From: Oscillospiraceae bacterium
Lineage (GTDB): Bacteria > Bacillota > Clostridia > UMGS1810
Reading direction: 5' to 3'
Assembly: GCA_015068565.1 (NCBI GenBank)
Contig: SVKG01000005.1
Span: 1 to 32,514 of the forward strand
Length of the DNA: 32,514 bases
In this document: positions 31,819-32,514 of the stretch, piece after piece
Numbering within the stretch: the stretch's first letter is position 1
Layout of the letters: every line of letters starts with the position of its first letter
Program-made: the position numbers and the translations under genes
The notes under the pieces: generated by a model
Database searches by the model: none
Seen by the model: the letters and a program-made list of their open reading frames with translations, nothing else
Told to the model about the DNA's origin: nothing

Positions 31819-31847
31819 ATTTTATCATAAACAGCAACCGCTGACAA
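31819..31847 (-). promoter_or_regulatory. Sigma-A promoter of the S11-family gene
   Basis: On the minus strand, TTGTCA (31842-31847), 17-base spacer, TAAAAT (31819-31824) with TG one base upstream, giving a leader of about 30 bases with GAAAGGA before the ATG at 31782. Confidence 0.78.
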
Positions 31848-31876
31848 TACCAAAAATAAAAAACCTGCCAAGACAA

Positions 31877-31904
31877 TTGACGAACACAAACTGTTTGTGA
31901 TAAT
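31877..31904 (+). promoter_or_regulatory. Promoter of the pyridoxamine kinase gene
   Basis: TTGACG (31877-31882), 16-base spacer, GATAAT (31899-31904) with TG one base upstream. It is divergent from the S11-family promoter; their -35 boxes are about 30 bp apart. Confidence 0.65.
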
Positions 31905-31939
31905 ATAAAAACATGAAAATTGTTTTGGAGGACAAAGAA

Positions 31940-32514
31940 TTGTCAGAACTCATAAAAGTTGCGGCTATAAATGATATATCAGGTTCCAGCAGATGTTCGA
32001 TTACCGTTGCACTGCCTATTTTGAGTGCGTTCGGATTGCAGTGCTGTGTGTTGCCTACTGCTGTTTTGTCAAACCATACGGGGTACGAAAAGTACTTTTT
32101 TGACGATTATACAGATAAGATGGATAACTTCACCGATAAGTGGAAAGAACAGGGGTTGAAGTTCGGATGTATATACAGCGGATTTTTAGGTTCGCGGGAG
32201 CAGATTGATATTACGCGCCGTTTTTTTGATACGTTCCGTGATGATACCACCAAAATACTTGTAGACCCTGTAATGGGAGACGACGGTGAGATATACCTTA
32301 CATATACGCCTGAACTTTGCGAAGAGATGAAGGAACTTGTATGCTGCGCAGACGTTGTAACCCCAAATGTTACGGAGGCTTGTATTTTAAGCGGAATTAA
32401 ATACACAGGCGAGGAGGTAACCCCGGCACAGGCACAACAGATGGCGGATAAAATATACTCTCTTGGCGCAAAAAATATTATAATAACCGGCGTCAAGAGA
32501 GGAGGAAAAAGCGG
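31940..32514 (+). CDS. Pyridoxamine kinase (3' end outside window)
   Basis: A ribokinase-family kinase that phosphorylates pyridoxamine/pyridoxal in the B6 salvage route. The translated 191 residues show the N-terminal VAAINDISGSSRCSITVALPILSAFG, PTAVLSNHTGYEKYFFDDYT, FGCIYSGFLGSREQID, the DPVMGDDGEIY site, VTPNVTEACILSG and IIITGVKRGGK, leading toward the usual anionic-hole GxGD motif that lies beyond the window end. No stop is reached by 32514. The start is TTG 31940, spaced 7 bases from GGAGGA at 31927-31932. An in-frame ATG at 31913 would lie upstream of that ribosome site and lacks one of its own. Confidence 0.9.
   Translation, partial: MSELIKVAAINDISGSSRCSITVALPILSAFGLQCCVLPTAVLSNHTGYEKYFFDDYTDKMDNFTDKWKEQGLKFGCIYSGFLGSREQIDITRRFFDTFRDDTTKILVDPVMGDDGEIYLTYTPELCEEMKELVCCADVVTPNVTEACILSGIKYTGEEVTPAQAQQMADKIYSLGAKNIIITGVKRGGKS

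Noticed and set aside
1-32514. CRISPR arrays, tRNA or rRNA genes and riboswitches
   Set aside because: Reading both strands, no regularly spaced repeats, cloverleaf-like segments, rRNA stretches or known riboswitch layouts were recognised. Weak RNA motifs could still be missed by eye.

Overview
The window looks like a chromosomal segment of a Gram-positive Bacillota bacterium of class Clostridia, probably a gut-type anaerobe. The evidence is a dcw cell-wall/division cluster with the Firmicute-specific DUF881 and small-basic-protein (DUF1290) genes, an IreB (UPF0297) gene, a type III glutamine synthetase, an NfnAB-type electron-bifurcating transhydrogenase pair, a Spo0A-type DNA-binding domain, strong AGGAGG ribosome binding sites, and sigma-A promoters with near-consensus hexamers. 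The genus cannot be named from this sequence alone.

Layout. 1-8971 is the dcw cluster on the + strand: murF (5' end cut off by the window), mraY, ftsW, murG, murA, ftsQ, DUF881, sbp and ftsZ, closed by a terminator. murD, ftsA and the spoIIGA-sigE pair that often sit in such clusters are absent here. 8988-13085 holds information-processing genes: nrdR, dusB, rpsO with its own promoter and structured leader, and pnp with a long stem-loop leader and a pairable Shine-Dalgarno. 13161-15931 is a probable membrane-protein operon (DUF5711-like, CvpA, CorA), followed by ireB and a bidirectional terminator.

16278-22745 is mostly leftward: a metal-dependent amidohydrolase, nagA and a GIY-YIG protein in one operon; nfnA, nfnB and a four-cysteine RecB/AddB-like protein in another; then a small DUF1858-like protein and a PdaB-like polysaccharide deacetylase. 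Divergent from the deacetylase, at 22963, is a gene encoding only the DNA-binding domain of Spo0A. It has its own promoter and an inverted 0A-box-like site upstream. A VOC protein, a type III glutamine synthetase and a Na/Pi cotransporter with a PhoU domain follow.

The most unusual region is 27847-29497. The last 44 bp of the RNase III gene (rnc) coding sequence occur twice as direct repeats, with 41 of 44 positions identical and a 36-bp perfect core. The repeats bracket about 1.6 kb carrying two leftward membrane-protein genes and a rightward XRE-type regulator. Three TACGCA half-sites overlap the -35 box of the membrane-protein operon. This looks like a compact element that inserted into the 3' end of rnc and rebuilt it. 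No integrase lies inside.

The right end carries rnc, acpP, a D,D-carypeptidase-family (S11, carboxypeptidase) protein whose three catalytic motifs are all degenerate, and the 5' part of a pyridoxamine kinase gene running off the window.
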